Shown: piece after piece, positions 1 to 9,539 of the stretch
Position numbering within the stretch: position 1 is the stretch's first letter
Layout: every line of letters starts with the position of its first letter
Assembly (NCBI GenBank): GCA_016713525.1
Contig: JADJOZ010000003.1
Coordinates: forward strand, 124,001-188,000
Direction of reading: 5' to 3'
DNA from: Bacteroidota bacterium
GTDB lineage: Bacteria > Bacteroidota > Bacteroidia > AKYH767-A > OLB10
Length of the DNA stretch: 64,000 nt
Notes under the pieces: model-generated
Databases searched by the model: none
What the model was told of the DNA's origin: nothing
What the model saw: only the letters and a program-made list of their open reading frames with translations
Program-made: the position numbers and the translations under genes

Positions 1-1
1 T

Positions 2-1570
2 GTATCCTCACCAGCCACAGGCTGCGTAGGTCATGCAGCGGTAGCAAACGTTAATCCGGTCATAGGAGCAACGCTTTATACCTGGACGGTATTCCCTAAC
101 ACACTAATCAATGGTCAGTCGGGAGGCGTTGCCACTACCACGGTACCAACGGCGACCTTCACCTTAGGCAGTTTGCCAGCGAATGAATCGGGCTGGGATA
201 TCTGCGTAACAGCATCCAATGCGTGTGGACAAACCAATACCAAGTGTCTGACTATCCGCGGCGCGTTAAGCACCCCGGCAGTAATCAGCGGCACCACGGT
301 AGCCTGTGCCAGCAGCAGTGGTACTTACAGTACAGGTACAGTAGCAGGAGCATCAGGCTATAGCTGGACAGGAACCAACGGAATCACTTTCAGTGGCAGC
401 GGTACGAGCATCACGGCGAACTTCCCATCGGGCTTTACCAGTGGACAGATTTGTGTGGCAGCTACGTTATCGTGCGGCTACACCGGTCCACAGCGCTGTA
501 TCACGGTAACCAGTTCGGTAAGTCAGCTTGGCTTAATGAGTGGCCCATTTGCAGTATGTCCCGGTCAAAGCGGTTTGGTATTTAGTGTACCAGCCAATTC
601 AGGACTGTCTTCTTATACCTGGACAGCACCATCGGGTGTAACCATTACTTCGGGACAAGGAACCAACTCGGTAACAGTGAGTGTGGCCCCTGGCTTTAAC
701 CTGGGAAGTATGTGTGTAACGGGTACATCGAACTGCGGTATTGTATCGGCAGCCCGTTGTAAAACAGTTAGCAGCACCTTACCACTTACCCCTGGCAATA
801 TCTCGGGAGCAAGTACAGGAGTATGTAATCAAACGATCACCTACTCGGTACCTGCCTTAAGTGGCGTAACTTCCTATAACTGGACCGCCCCAATAGGCGC
901 AACGGTAGTATCAGGACAGGGAACCAATACGGTTGATATCAGTTACCCTAATGGATTCAGCAATGGACAATTGTGTGTAACGGCTCAGAACGGTTGCGGA
1001 ATCAGTGCAGCACGTTGTATCAATATCAAAGGTGTACCGGCTTCACCGGGTGTGATCTCAGGACCTGTAACCGTATGTACCGGCGAGCAAGGCTTAACCT
1101 ATAGCATAGCTGCCATGTTTGGTGCAAGCAGTTACACTTGGGTAGTACCTGCAGGCTCGAGCATCATTGCCGGTCAGGGAACATCAAGTATCATTGTAGA
1201 CTGGGGTACTACAAGCGGACTGGTAACGGTAACAGCAACTAACAGTTGTGGCGTATCAGGAACCAGAACACTGAATGTGATCGTGAACTGTAAACTGTCA
1301 GGAAATGAAATTCCTGGAGTATTGGTGAATGCGTATCCAAATCCGGTAGCAAGTGAACTGACAGTAGAGGTAAGCTCAGAAAAGGCGAATGACTATGCAC
1401 TGGAGCTGACCGATGTATCGGGAAGAGTCGTGTATAGCGGACAAATGAACACAACAGGTGGTATGAAAACAACCACAGTAGATGTCAGTACGTTGTCAAA
1501 AGGCATGTATATGCTTACCGTTCGTAGCAATGATGGATTTACCAATCAGATTCGTATTGCGGTGCAATAA
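2..1570 (+). CDS. T9SS-sorted Ig/PKD-like repeat protein (3' part)
   Basis: The reading frame is open from the window edge, so the true start lies upstream; about 522 residues are visible. At least five repeats of roughly 85-93 residues recur. Each has a Y-x-W core (near bases 79, 361, 615, 880 and 1135), a GQGT-like turn and paired cysteines in C-V-T-A-x-N-x-C-G-like segments, as in PKD-like/Ig-like adhesin domains. The last 85 residues look like a T9SS type A sorting domain: YPNPV, then DVSGRVV, then LSKGMYML, ending in a short basic/hydrophobic tail. The protein is therefore expected to be exported and anchored or released at the outer surface. The coding DNA looks clearly richer in G+C than its neighbours. 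A hairpin terminator follows. Function beyond adhesion or surface display cannot be inferred. Confidence 0.85.
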   Translation, partial: VSSPATGCVGHAAVANVNPVIGATLYTWTVFPNTLINGQSGGVATTTVPTATFTLGSLPANESGWDICVTASNACGQTNTKCLTIRGALSTPAVISGTTVACASSSGTYSTGTVAGASGYSWTGTNGITFSGSGTSITANFPSGFTSGQICVAATLSCGYTGPQRCITVTSSVSQLGLMSGPFAVCPGQSGLVFSVPANSGLSSYTWTAPSGVTITSGQGTNSVTVSVAPGFNLGSMCVTGTSNCGIVSAARCKTVSSTLPLTPGNISGASTGVCNQTITYSVPALSGVTSYNWTAPIGATVVSGQGTNTVDISYPNGFSNGQLCVTAQNGCGISAARCINIKGVPASPGVISGPVTVCTGEQGLTYSIAAMFGASSYTWVVPAGSSIIAGQGTSSIIVDWGTTSGLVTVTATNSCGVSGTRTLNVIVNCKLSGNEIPGVLVNAYPNPVASELTVEVSSEKANDYALELTDVSGRVVYSGQMNTTGGMKTTTVDVSTLSKGMYMLTVRSNDGFTNQIRIAVQ

Positions 1571-1610
1571 ATAAAATTAAGTAAGGTGATTCCTTTGAAG
1601 GAATCAATTA

Positions 1611-1641
1611 AAAGCCCTCATCTTCGGATGGGGGCTTTTTT
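1611..1641 (+). terminator. Intrinsic terminator after the Ig-repeat gene
   Basis: A ten-pair stem (AGCCCTCATC with GATGGGGGCT, one G-T pair) is closed by a TTCG tetraloop and followed by a run of six T. It lies 40 bases past the stop codon. Confidence 0.9.
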
Positions 1642-1770
1642 ATTTTATATGAATTAGAATTGTTCCTTTTTCAGAGCAAATCTTACAAATGAATCAAATT
1701 GTTGAATATTTTGAAATAAAAGCTGATGCTATTGGGTATTTTGGAGATTCACGATCCTAAAACTTCAACG

Positions 1771-3285
1771 ATGAAAAATACATTGATATTGATTGCACTA
1801 TTGATAGCATCGGTTGATACTTACAGCGCAACATATTATGTTTCGTTGAACGGAAACAATGCCAATAATGGCTTGAGTAATTCAGCAGCATTTGCAACAA
1901 TTCAGCATGCTTCTGAACAAATTGTTGCAGGCGACTCAGTTATTGTGATGCCAGGAACATATCAGGGTTTTGATTTCATGAATGTGAACGGCACACAGTT
2001 AAATCCTGTGGTGTTTACTGCTTCAGGATCCGGAGTAATTATTGATTTACCTTGCAGCTATAATAATGTTGACGGGATAAATATTGAAAATGCCGACTAT
2101 GTTATCGTTAAAGGGTTTAACGTACAGGGGATGCCCAGAGCCGGAATAAGAGTTGCTTTGAGTAGTCATGTGATTATCAGCAGTAATAAATGCACCGATA
2201 ATTTCAAGTGGGGAATATTTACAGGCTTCGCGGATTATATTACAATTGAAAATAATGAATGCAGTTATAGTGCCGATGAGCATGGAATTTATCATAGTAA
2301 TAGTGCCGATCATGCTATTATCAGGAATAATATATCTCACCATAATAACAGATGTGGTATTCATATGAATGGTGATGTAAGTATGGGTGGAGATGGAGTA
2401 CTTAGTGATGCCAAAGTATATGGTAATATAATCTATGAAAATGGTGCAGGAGGTGGGAGTGGAATAAATGGTGATGGCGTAATAAATTCACAAATATTTA
2501 ATAATCTGTTATATGAAAATCATGCAAGTGGAATCAGCCTCTATCAAATTGATGCCGGTGCACCAAGTACCGGAAATAAAGTTTTTAATAATACTGTTGT
2601 GAATGCATCAAATAGCAGATGGTGTCTTAATATTACCGATGACTGTACAGGGAATGAAGTGCTGAATAATATTTTTATAAATAAACATTCCTGGAGAGGT
2701 AGTATTGTTATTGCGGCTTCGGCATTATCTGGCTTTGTAAGTGATTATAATATTTTAACCAATGTATTTTCTCCTGATGGAGATGCAACGATTTTGAATT
2801 TAAACCAATGGCAATTGTTAGGATACGATGCTCATTCTTCGGTTGCCGCGAGTATCAACACCATTTTTCTGAATCCCGGAGCCGGTGATTTTCATCCATT
2901 AAATGCTGCAGCTCCTATGGTTGATGCAGGTTCAACAACTGTTGGTACTGTTGTCACCACCGATTTGGATGGAAATCCAAGACCTTCAGGAGCTGGATAT
3001 GATGTTGGTGCTTATGAATGGCAAACGCTTTCCCCGGTTTCGGAACCGGCAATTGAAGCGACACTCCAGGTGAATGATTCCGGAACGGAATTAGTTGTTG
3101 TCGGAATGAATCCGGGAGATTATTTTTATTGGTGTGACCTGAATGGTAAATTGATAAAATCAGGTGAAGTTTCAGATTCTCATTTGGTTTTACAAAAGCA
3201 GAATATGCCCTCGGGGATTTCAATTCTGACAGTTAATCCGAAAAACAGATTTCGTTGTAAATCTGTAAAGTTACTGAACTTTTAA
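1771..3285 (+). CDS. Secreted right-handed parallel beta-helix protein
   Basis: The protein has 504 residues. I chose the ATG at 1771 because it opens a clean signal peptide (MKNTLILIALLIASVDTYSA); the ATG 45 bases upstream would put a charged extension before it. Residues about 25-330 are rich in N-x-I/V-x-x-N ladders (NNISHHNNRCGIHMNG, NNLLYENHASGISLYQ) typical of pectate-lyase-like beta-helices (NosD/copper-binding or polysaccharide-lyase folds). A DGNPRP...GAYEW segment near residue 420 is the usual end of a choice-of-anchor Q helix. The final 70 residues resemble a weak T9SS sorting domain lacking the NP motif. It probably binds or cleaves polysaccharide outside the cell; no catalytic residues could be assigned. 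Confidence 0.75.
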   Translation: MKNTLILIALLIASVDTYSATYYVSLNGNNANNGLSNSAAFATIQHASEQIVAGDSVIVMPGTYQGFDFMNVNGTQLNPVVFTASGSGVIIDLPCSYNNVDGINIENADYVIVKGFNVQGMPRAGIRVALSSHVIISSNKCTDNFKWGIFTGFADYITIENNECSYSADEHGIYHSNSADHAIIRNNISHHNNRCGIHMNGDVSMGGDGVLSDAKVYGNIIYENGAGGGSGINGDGVINSQIFNNLLYENHASGISLYQIDAGAPSTGNKVFNNTVVNASNSRWCLNITDDCTGNEVLNNIFINKHSWRGSIVIAASALSGFVSDYNILTNVFSPDGDATILNLNQWQLLGYDAHSSVAASINTIFLNPGAGDFHPLNAAAPMVDAGSTTVGTVVTTDLDGNPRPSGAGYDVGAYEWQTLSPVSEPAIEATLQVNDSGTELVVVGMNPGDYFYWCDLNGKLIKSGEVSDSHLVLQKQNMPSGISILTVNPKNRFRCKSVKLLNF

Positions 3286-3293
3286 CCACTTCA

Positions 3294-4526
3294 TCAGGGA
3301 TTCATTTTCAGAAAATTTATGATCAGATCTGTTGCTCCCTTATTATTATTAATGTAACGAGTATTAATTTCTTTGATTTTATCAATACGTCCGGGTTCAT
3401 GAATCAGTTCAAACACTTTATCTCTTAACCCGCGTTCACTATTTATCGAAAATGCGCCTTTCCAATGTACTAATTCATCGGCTTCTCTGAATTTCTTAAA
3501 CTTCGGACCAAATATAATCGGCGTTCCATAAACTGCAGCTTCCAGAATATTGTGAATTCCTTTACCAAATCCTCCGCCAATATAAGCCAGGTCTGCGTAT
3601 TGATAAATTGCCGACAACATACCCATGTTGTCAATGATTAAAACGCGCGCAGATGTTTGCTTTTTGTCCCATTCAGAGAAACGAATAGCCTCGTTGCCCA
3701 ATAACGACTTCAGCTTATTGATTTTTTCTTCCTTAATTTCATGAGGGACTACAATTATTTTGTAATCAGTTTCCAAATCCGGTATTAATCCTGCAAGTAT
3801 TTGTTCATCTGCACTCCATGTGCTTCCGGCAACAAAAAGTTTATGTTTCCCTTTAAAATTTTCAATTTCAGGCAATGGTTTACGGCTTTGACTTGCTTCA
3901 AATACCCGATCGAATCTTGTATCTCCGGTCACGGTTACCTGAGGTATGGAATTCTTATATAATAATTCAAGAGATCCCTGATTTTGAACAAAAAAATGTG
4001 TGACCCGACGTAACATTTTATCAAAAAATTTCCCATACCACTGAAAGAAAATCTGAGTCGGTCTGAATATTGACGAAACAAAATATACAGGAATTTTTTT
4101 GTCCTTGAAGGCTTTAATATAATAATGCCAAAAATCATACTTGACAAAAAAAGCCATATCCGGTTGTACCAATTCGATGAATTTTTTGGAGTTGAATGGC
4201 CCATCTACCGGAAGGTAAAAAACATAATCTGCAAGGGGATCATTTTTTTTATTTTCAAATCCTGAAGGTGAAAAAAATGTAAGCACAATTTTATGTTGCG
4301 GATAATGATTTTTTAGTGCTTCCAACACAGGTTTACCCTGTTCAAATTCACCGAAAGATGCACAATGAAATAATATCCTTTTCTCACCGGGTTTCAGTGC
4401 TGATGCTATCTTCGATTTCCAGTTTTTTCTTCCGGAAACCCATTGAGCAGCTTTTTTATTGAATAAAGAGGCAATTACAATAGCAAAAGCATACAATTTA
4501 ACTGAGACGAGGTAGAGTAAAATCAT
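3294..4526 (-). CDS. waaA: 3-deoxy-D-manno-octulosonic acid (Kdo) transferase
   Basis: This GT30-family enzyme adds Kdo from CMP-Kdo to lipid IVA in lipopolysaccharide assembly at the cytoplasmic face of the inner membrane. The length (410 residues) fits the family. It has a hydrophobic N-terminal anchor (about residues 1-22), the acceptor-side motif HCASFGEFEQG near residue 52 that carries the catalytic glutamate, and a C-terminal GGGFGKGIHNILEAAVYG donor-binding loop near residue 315 followed by G-T-P-I-I-F-G-P. It begins one base from the stop of the gene at 4528-5286, so the two minus-strand genes are probably cotranscribed. It converges with the beta-helix gene at 3285. Confidence 0.95.
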   Translation of the reverse strand: MILLYLVSVKLYAFAIVIASLFNKKAAQWVSGRKNWKSKIASALKPGEKRILFHCASFGEFEQGKPVLEALKNHYPQHKIVLTFFSPSGFENKKNDPLADYVFYLPVDGPFNSKKFIELVQPDMAFFVKYDFWHYYIKAFKDKKIPVYFVSSIFRPTQIFFQWYGKFFDKMLRRVTHFFVQNQGSLELLYKNSIPQVTVTGDTRFDRVFEASQSRKPLPEIENFKGKHKLFVAGSTWSADEQILAGLIPDLETDYKIIVVPHEIKEEKINKLKSLLGNEAIRFSEWDKKQTSARVLIIDNMGMLSAIYQYADLAYIGGGFGKGIHNILEAAVYGTPIIFGPKFKKFREADELVHWKGAFSINSERGLRDKVFELIHEPGRIDKIKEINTRYINNNKGATDLIINFLKMNP

Positions 4527-4527
4527 G

Positions 4528-5286
4528 TTAGTAGAAATAGTACGAGGCAGGTTTCTTTTTATACAATGGCAAAACCCAGCCTACTTTGAATCCATAAAGC
4601 AAATCAGTGCGTTTTTCAGTGTCTTTCATTTCCGGTGTATCGAAATTATAATCTCTCCGGCTTTCAGTAAATGCTTGCATAAATTCTACACCGGCATAAA
4701 AATTTACAAGTTGATGGTTGCTGAAATATACATAACCGATAAACTCCCGTAACATCAAACCATTAGTCAAACGATCGTACCCTTTCAGATATTCTTTGGT
4801 TAATTGAGGAGCTGTATTCCCGATGTTTTCAATTCGGATTTTATGCTGCATAAATCCGGGACCACCCATCACCATTATTCCGGAGTTGGGATTTGGTTTC
4901 TTGAAAGCAAAAATTTTCCCAAATGTTGCACTGCACTGATATCCCCGCTCAAAAACTCTAATGTCTGCAAATAAGCCGTCATACCCAATAATTTGTTCAT
5001 TTTGAGTGTAAATCGACTTCAATAAGTCGGGTTCTTTTACCTTATCACCAAACATAAAACCACCTGAAAATCCGAAAAGCAGATTTTTTTTGCTTTTAAA
5101 TAAAAAGTCGCCGCTTAACATCGATGTTATTCCAAATCGATCAGCCAAATCACCTCCGGGTTGATATATACCATAATTGACCCCGACAAATGAGAACCTG
5201 ATAACCGAATCTTTTATCCCACTTTGTGAATAAGAACTTGAAAAACAAGAAACTATAATTGATAATAGTAGTATAAGACGCTTCAT
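4528..5286 (-). CDS. Secreted/outer-membrane hypothetical protein
   Basis: The protein has 252 residues. The start is set at the ATG that opens a signal peptide (MKRLILLLSIIVSCFSSSYSQ); an ATG 51 bases upstream gives no signal sequence at its N-terminus. The mature part alternates aromatic and polar residues in short strands (FGFSGGFMFGDK, GYVYFSNHQLVNFYAGVEF) and ends near an aromatic residue, which suggests a small beta-barrel of the outer-membrane-protein type. I do not recognise a named family. It lies directly upstream of waaA with a one-base gap, so an envelope role is plausible by context only. Confidence 0.65.
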   Translation of the reverse strand: MKRLILLLSIIVSCFSSSYSQSGIKDSVIRFSFVGVNYGIYQPGGDLADRFGITSMLSGDFLFKSKKNLLFGFSGGFMFGDKVKEPDLLKSIYTQNEQIIGYDGLFADIRVFERGYQCSATFGKIFAFKKPNPNSGIMVMGGPGFMQHKIRIENIGNTAPQLTKEYLKGYDRLTNGLMLREFIGYVYFSNHQLVNFYAGVEFMQAFTESRRDYNFDTPEMKDTEKRTDLLYGFKVGWVLPLYKKKPASYYFY

Positions 5287-5452
5287 AAATTTACTTTGAG
5301 CCTGCCAAATTACATAATATTTGAATATGGCTTGCAATTGGTCTAGGCAATTGATAATTAAATGATTGGATATTTTTTGATTTTACCCTGCCCGGGAAGT
5401 ATCTTACGTATGGTTTCATTGTATTTTGCTTAGTAAATGATGGTATAAGTCG

Positions 5453-5460
5453 TATCTTTG
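5453..5460 (+). promoter_or_regulatory. -7 box of the nucleotide-sugar operon
   Basis: TATCTTTG matches the Bacteroidota -7 consensus TAnnTTTG and lies 19 bases before the first operon ATG. A TTG upstream (5426) is 24 bases away, longer than the usual 19-21, so the -33 element is uncertain. Confidence 0.5.
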
Positions 5461-5479
5461 CCGCCTTATTAAAGGAAAA

Positions 5480-6610
5480 ATGAGAAAGTTAGCCATGGTT
5501 GACCTGGTCAGCCAGTATGAAAAAATTAAGCCTGAAATCGATAAAGCTGTCCTGGATGTGATTGCCTCCTCGGCATTTATAAATGGCCCTGAAGTAAAGT
5601 CTTTTCAGGCTGAGCTTGAAAAATATCTGGGTGCCAAACATGTAATTCCATGTGCAAATGGTACCGATGCACTTCAAATTGCCATGATGGCGCTGAATTT
5701 GCAACCGGGTGATGAAGTTATCACCGGTAACTTCACCTATGTAGCTACTGCTGAAGTGATTGCTCTCCTGAAATTGAAACCGGTATTGGTGGATGTGTTT
5801 GAAGATACTTTTACCATTGACCCTGCTGCTGTCGAAAAAGCGATTACTCCGAAAACGAAAGCTATTGTGCCGGTACATTTATTCGGTCAATGTGCCAAAA
5901 TGGAAGAAATCATGGCAATTGCAAAAAAGCATAATCTTTATGTGATTGAAGATGTTGCTCAGGCAATTGGCGCTGATGATTCATTTGCGGATGGAAGCAA
6001 AAAGATAGCAGGAACAATCGGAGATATCGGATGTACTTCTTTCTTCCCATCTAAAAATCTGGGATGCTATGGTGATGGTGGTGCCATCTTCACTGATAAT
6101 GATGATGTTGCAAAAAAAATAAGAATGGTTGCCAATCATGGACAGTCCGTTCAGTATTACCACGATGAAATTGGAGTGAATTCGCGCCTCGATTCTATGC
6201 AGGCTGCAATTCTTCGTATTAAATTACGCCACCTCGATGAATATGCTGCTGCAAGAAATAAAGTCGCAGCCTATTATGATAAAGCTTTCGCAAATCATCC
6301 TAAAGTGAAAATACCAGTCAGAGATCCGAAATCAACTCATGTGTTTCATCAGTACACTCTTGTTTTAAATGGTGTCGATAGAACAGCAATGCGCGATTTT
6401 CTGGCTGCTAAAGGGATACCTTCTATGATCTATTATCCCGTTCCTTTGCATTTACAAAAAGCACATATGGACCCCCGCTATAAAGAAGGGGACTTCCCGG
6501 TTACCGAACACCTGTGCAAAAATGTTATTTCTCTGCCCATGCACACGGAGATGTCGGATGCCGATATGGAGTTTATAGTTTCAGGTGTGCTTGAGTACTT
6601 GAATAAATAA
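5480..6610 (+). CDS. wbpE: DegT/DnrJ/EryC1 aminotransferase, WbpE-like
   Basis: This 376-residue PLP-dependent sugar aminotransferase is the first gene of the operon. It has the fold-type I pattern: CANGTDAL near residue 58 (phosphate contact), EDVAQAIGA with the PLP-contacting Asp near 158, and FFPSKNLG near 187 with the Schiff-base lysine. Families with this layout aminate 3- or 4-keto nucleotide sugars. The operon also holds a WbpB-type dehydrogenase and a WbpD-type N-acetyltransferase, so the most likely reaction is glutamate-dependent amination of UDP-3-keto-GlcNAcA to UDP-GlcNAc3NA. The assignment to WbpE rather than another 3/4-aminotransferase rests on this context. Confidence 0.85.
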   Translation: MRKLAMVDLVSQYEKIKPEIDKAVLDVIASSAFINGPEVKSFQAELEKYLGAKHVIPCANGTDALQIAMMALNLQPGDEVITGNFTYVATAEVIALLKLKPVLVDVFEDTFTIDPAAVEKAITPKTKAIVPVHLFGQCAKMEEIMAIAKKHNLYVIEDVAQAIGADDSFADGSKKIAGTIGDIGCTSFFPSKNLGCYGDGGAIFTDNDDVAKKIRMVANHGQSVQYYHDEIGVNSRLDSMQAAILRIKLRHLDEYAAARNKVAAYYDKAFANHPKVKIPVRDPKSTHVFHQYTLVLNGVDRTAMRDFLAAKGIPSMIYYPVPLHLQKAHMDPRYKEGDFPVTEHLCKNVISLPMHTEMSDADMEFIVSGVLEYLNK

Positions 6611-6645
6611 ACATTAACTAATTTTAAAAAAAAACTGAACAAGCT

Positions 6646-7956
6646 ATGAACATTGCTGTTGTTGGTACAGGTTACGTTGGGCTAGTAACCGGAACATGTT
6701 TTGCCGAAATGGGTAATCATGTAATTTGTGTTGATATTGATGCTGCTAAAGTTGCATCAATGAAAGCGGGGAAAATTCCGATTTATGAACCTCATCTTGA
6801 TGTCCTGTTTGAAAGAAATCTGAAACAGGGAAGATTGAATTTTACTACTGATCTTGCTTCGGCAATTAAAGACGCTTCAATTATTTTCCTGGCATTGCCT
6901 ACACCTCCGGGTGAAGATGGCTCTGCTGACCTCAGTTATATTCTTGGTGTTGCAAATGAATTGGGTAAATTGATTACAGAATATAAAGTAGTGATTAATA
7001 AATCTACAGTTCCGGTTGGTACAGCAGAAAAAGTTGATGCTGCAATCAGGAAAAATTGTACCACTCCGTTTGATGTGGTTTCTAATCCCGAATTTTTACG
7101 TGAAGGATTTGCTGTCGATGATTTTATGAAACCCGATCGCGTTGTTATTGGTACCGATTCTGAAAAAGCTCGCAAAATTATGGCCGATCTTTATGCTCCG
7201 TTTGTGCGTCAGGGTAATCCGATTTATTATATGGATGCCCGCTCTTCGGAACTTACCAAATATGCCGCTAATGCTTTTCTGGCTACCAAAATTACTTTCA
7301 TGAATGAAATCGCTAACCTTTGCGAGAAAGTTGGTGCTAATGTCGACATGATTCGCATCGGTATCGGTTCAGATAGCCGTATCGGTAAACGTTTCCTTTT
7401 TGCCGGAATTGGTTATGGTGGAAGCTGTTTCCCTAAAGATGTTCAGGCTCTCGCTAAAACTTCTGAAGATTATAATTATAATTTTAAAGTGCTCTCGTCT
7501 GTTATGGACGTGAACTATGCACAAAGGACAATCATCGTTGAAAAGATCAGAAATTATTTTAATAATGATCTGAAAGGAAAGAAAATTGCTGTTTGGGGAC
7601 TTGCCTTTAAACCCGATACGGATGATATCAGAGAAGCACCTGCATTGTTTATTATTGATCAGTTGCTTAAAGATGGTGCAATCGTTTCTGCATTCGATCC
7701 TGAAGCAATGAACAATGTGAAAAAAGTTGTTGGCGATAAAATTACTTATTGTGATGATGCCTACTCAACTATCAAAGATGCCGATGCATTACTGATTGCT
7801 ACCGAGTGGTCTGTATTCCGTACTCCGGAATTTGATAAGATGGCAAGTATCATGAAAAACAAAGTTATTTTCGATGGCCGAAATTTATATGATCCTGTGA
7901 AAATGAAAGAGCATGGTTTCTATTATAATTCAATGGGCCGTTCAGCAGTAAATTAA
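6646..7956 (+). CDS. ugd: UDP-glucose 6-dehydrogenase
   Basis: The enzyme oxidises UDP-glucose to UDP-glucuronate with two NAD+. At 436 residues the length is normal. It has the Rossmann start VVGTGYVGLVTG, the central STVPVGTA and SNPEFLREG segments, and the catalytic-cysteine motif GYGGSCFPKD near residue 260. The C-terminal domain carries WGLAFKPDTDD and FDGRN. It lies 35 bases after wbpE and 13 before the decarboxylase that would consume its product. It is distinct from the second dehydrogenase at 10587, which belongs to the HexNAc branch. Confidence 0.95.
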   Translation: MNIAVVGTGYVGLVTGTCFAEMGNHVICVDIDAAKVASMKAGKIPIYEPHLDVLFERNLKQGRLNFTTDLASAIKDASIIFLALPTPPGEDGSADLSYILGVANELGKLITEYKVVINKSTVPVGTAEKVDAAIRKNCTTPFDVVSNPEFLREGFAVDDFMKPDRVVIGTDSEKARKIMADLYAPFVRQGNPIYYMDARSSELTKYAANAFLATKITFMNEIANLCEKVGANVDMIRIGIGSDSRIGKRFLFAGIGYGGSCFPKDVQALAKTSEDYNYNFKVLSSVMDVNYAQRTIIVEKIRNYFNNDLKGKKIAVWGLAFKPDTDDIREAPALFIIDQLLKDGAIVSAFDPEAMNNVKKVVGDKITYCDDAYSTIKDADALLIATEWSVFRTPEFDKMASIMKNKVIFDGRNLYDPVKMKEHGFYYNSMGRSAVN

Positions 7957-7969
7957 TAAACGAAATTTT

Positions 7970-8953
7970 ATGTCAGCAAATAACGGAAAAAGAGTTTTGA
8001 TTACAGGAGCCGCAGGCTTTCTGGGCTCTCATTTATGCGATCGCTTTATTAAAGAAGGTTATGAGGTTGTTGGTATGGATAATCTGATTACAGGTGACCT
8101 TGCCAATATTCAACACCTTTTCAAACTTAAAGAATTTGAATTCTATCATCATGATGTCTCCAAATTTGTTTTTGTTCCCGGTAAACTCGATTATATTCTG
8201 CACTTCGCCAGCCCTGCAAGCCCCATCGATTATTTGAAAATTCCTATCCAGACACTTAAGGTTGGTTCATTAGGAACACATAATTTGTTAGGTCTTGCTA
8301 AAGCCAAAAATGCACGCATTCTTGTTGCTTCTACTTCGGAAGTTTATGGTGACCCAACCGTTCATCCTCAAACTGAAGAGTACTGGGGAAATGTAAATCC
8401 TGTTGGTCCACGTGGAGTATACGACGAAGCAAAACGCTTTCAGGAAGCTATCACAATGGCCTATCATACATATCACGGACTCGAAACAAGGATTGTCAGG
8501 ATCTTTAATACTTACGGCCCCAGAATGCGACTGAATGACGGTCGTGTTCTTCCGGCATTTATTGGTCAGGCATTGCGAGGTGAAAATCTTACCGTATTTG
8601 GTGATGGAAGCCAAACTCGTTCATTTTGTTATGTCGATGATCTGGTTGAAGGTATTTACCGGTTATTGATGAGCAATTATGCGCATCCTGTTAATATTGG
8701 TAACCCTTCCGAAATTACCATGTGTGAGTTCGGTGAGGAAATATTAAAGCTGACAGGTTCTTCCGTGAAGATGGTTTTCAAACCTCTCCCTCAGGATGAT
8801 CCTAAACAACGGCAGCCCGATATTTCTAAAGCACGCGAAATATTAGGTTGGGAACCTAAGGTCAGCAGAGCTGAAGGATTGAAAAGGACTTATGAATATT
8901 TCAAAAGTCTGCCACCGGAAGAGCTGACAAAATCAGCTCACCGTTTTAGTTGA
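7970..8953 (+). CDS. uxs: UDP-glucuronate decarboxylase (UDP-xylose synthase)
   Basis: This short-chain dehydrogenase family enzyme converts UDP-GlcA to UDP-xylose through a 4-keto intermediate. It has 327 residues, an N-terminal GAAGFLGSHL NAD motif, then HFASPASPIDY, VASTSEVYGDP (catalytic Ser/Thr and Glu) and the YDEAKR form of YxxxK near residue 150, which is characteristic of UXS. RIFNTYGPRMRLNDGRV near 180 is also diagnostic of this family. There is no N-terminal membrane anchor, so it is cytoplasmic. It follows ugd by 13 bases, giving a two-step UDP-Glc to UDP-Xyl route. Confidence 0.93.
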   Translation: MSANNGKRVLITGAAGFLGSHLCDRFIKEGYEVVGMDNLITGDLANIQHLFKLKEFEFYHHDVSKFVFVPGKLDYILHFASPASPIDYLKIPIQTLKVGSLGTHNLLGLAKAKNARILVASTSEVYGDPTVHPQTEEYWGNVNPVGPRGVYDEAKRFQEAITMAYHTYHGLETRIVRIFNTYGPRMRLNDGRVLPAFIGQALRGENLTVFGDGSQTRSFCYVDDLVEGIYRLLMSNYAHPVNIGNPSEITMCEFGEEILKLTGSSVKMVFKPLPQDDPKQRQPDISKAREILGWEPKVSRAEGLKRTYEYFKSLPPEELTKSAHRFS

Positions 8954-8969
8954 TTATTTAATTGAATAT

Positions 8970-9539
8970 ATGGATTACTACGTTCACGACTCTGCCATCG
9001 TTGATGAAGGCTGCAAAATTGGAAAAGGTACTAAAGTCTGGCACTTCTCGCATATCATGCCTAATTGTGTGATTGGTGAGAATTGTAATATCGGACAGAA
9101 TGTTGTTGTTTCTCCGGATGTTATCCTGGGAAATAATGTCAAGGTGCAGAATAATGTTTCCATTTATACCGGAGTAATCTGTGAAGATGATGTATTTCTT
9201 GGACCAAGCATGGTTTTTACCAATGTAATGAATCCCAGAAGTGCCATTAACAGACGTGGACAATATCTTAAAACAGTAGTAAAAAAAGGTGCTTCGATAG
9301 GTGCCAATGCAACCATCGTTTGTGGCCACGATATAGGTGAGTACGCTTTCATTGGTGCCGGTACAGTTGTAACAAAAGATGTTCCTGCATATGCGCTCAT
9401 GGTTGGTAATCCCGCCCGCCAGACCGGTTGGATGAGTGAGTACGGTCACAAACTGAAGTTTGTAGATGGTATTGCCGAATGCCCCGAAAACCACGATAAG
9501 TATCGCCTGGATAATAATAAAGTTTCAAAAATCGCATAA
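8970..9539 (+). CDS. wbpD: WbpD-like UDP-sugar N-acetyltransferase (left-handed beta-helix)
   Basis: The protein has 189 residues and is almost wholly made of hexapeptide repeats (I/V-G-x-N/G-x-x), giving the left-handed beta-helix of LbH acetyltransferases. GTKVWHFSHIMPNC at residues 20-33 and FTNVMNPRSAINRRGQY near 85-100 match the WbpD/WlbB subfamily, which acetylates the 3-amino group of UDP-GlcNAc3NA with acetyl-CoA. Its stop overlaps the next ATG (TAATG at 9537-9541), so it is translationally coupled to the WbpB-like dehydrogenase. Together with wbpE and wbpB it supports the diacetamido-uronate pathway. Confidence 0.88.
   Translation: MDYYVHDSAIVDEGCKIGKGTKVWHFSHIMPNCVIGENCNIGQNVVVSPDVILGNNVKVQNNVSIYTGVICEDDVFLGPSMVFTNVMNPRSAINRRGQYLKTVVKKGASIGANATIVCGHDIGEYAFIGAGTVVTKDVPAYALMVGNPARQTGWMSEYGHKLKFVDGIAECPENHDKYRLDNNKVSKIA

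Noticed and set aside
1726..1770. Upstream start for the beta-helix gene
   Set aside because: It adds a charged stretch before a good signal peptide.
2047..2364. Antisense open frame in the beta-helix gene
   Set aside because: Shadow of an AT-rich repeat-bearing gene; no family features.
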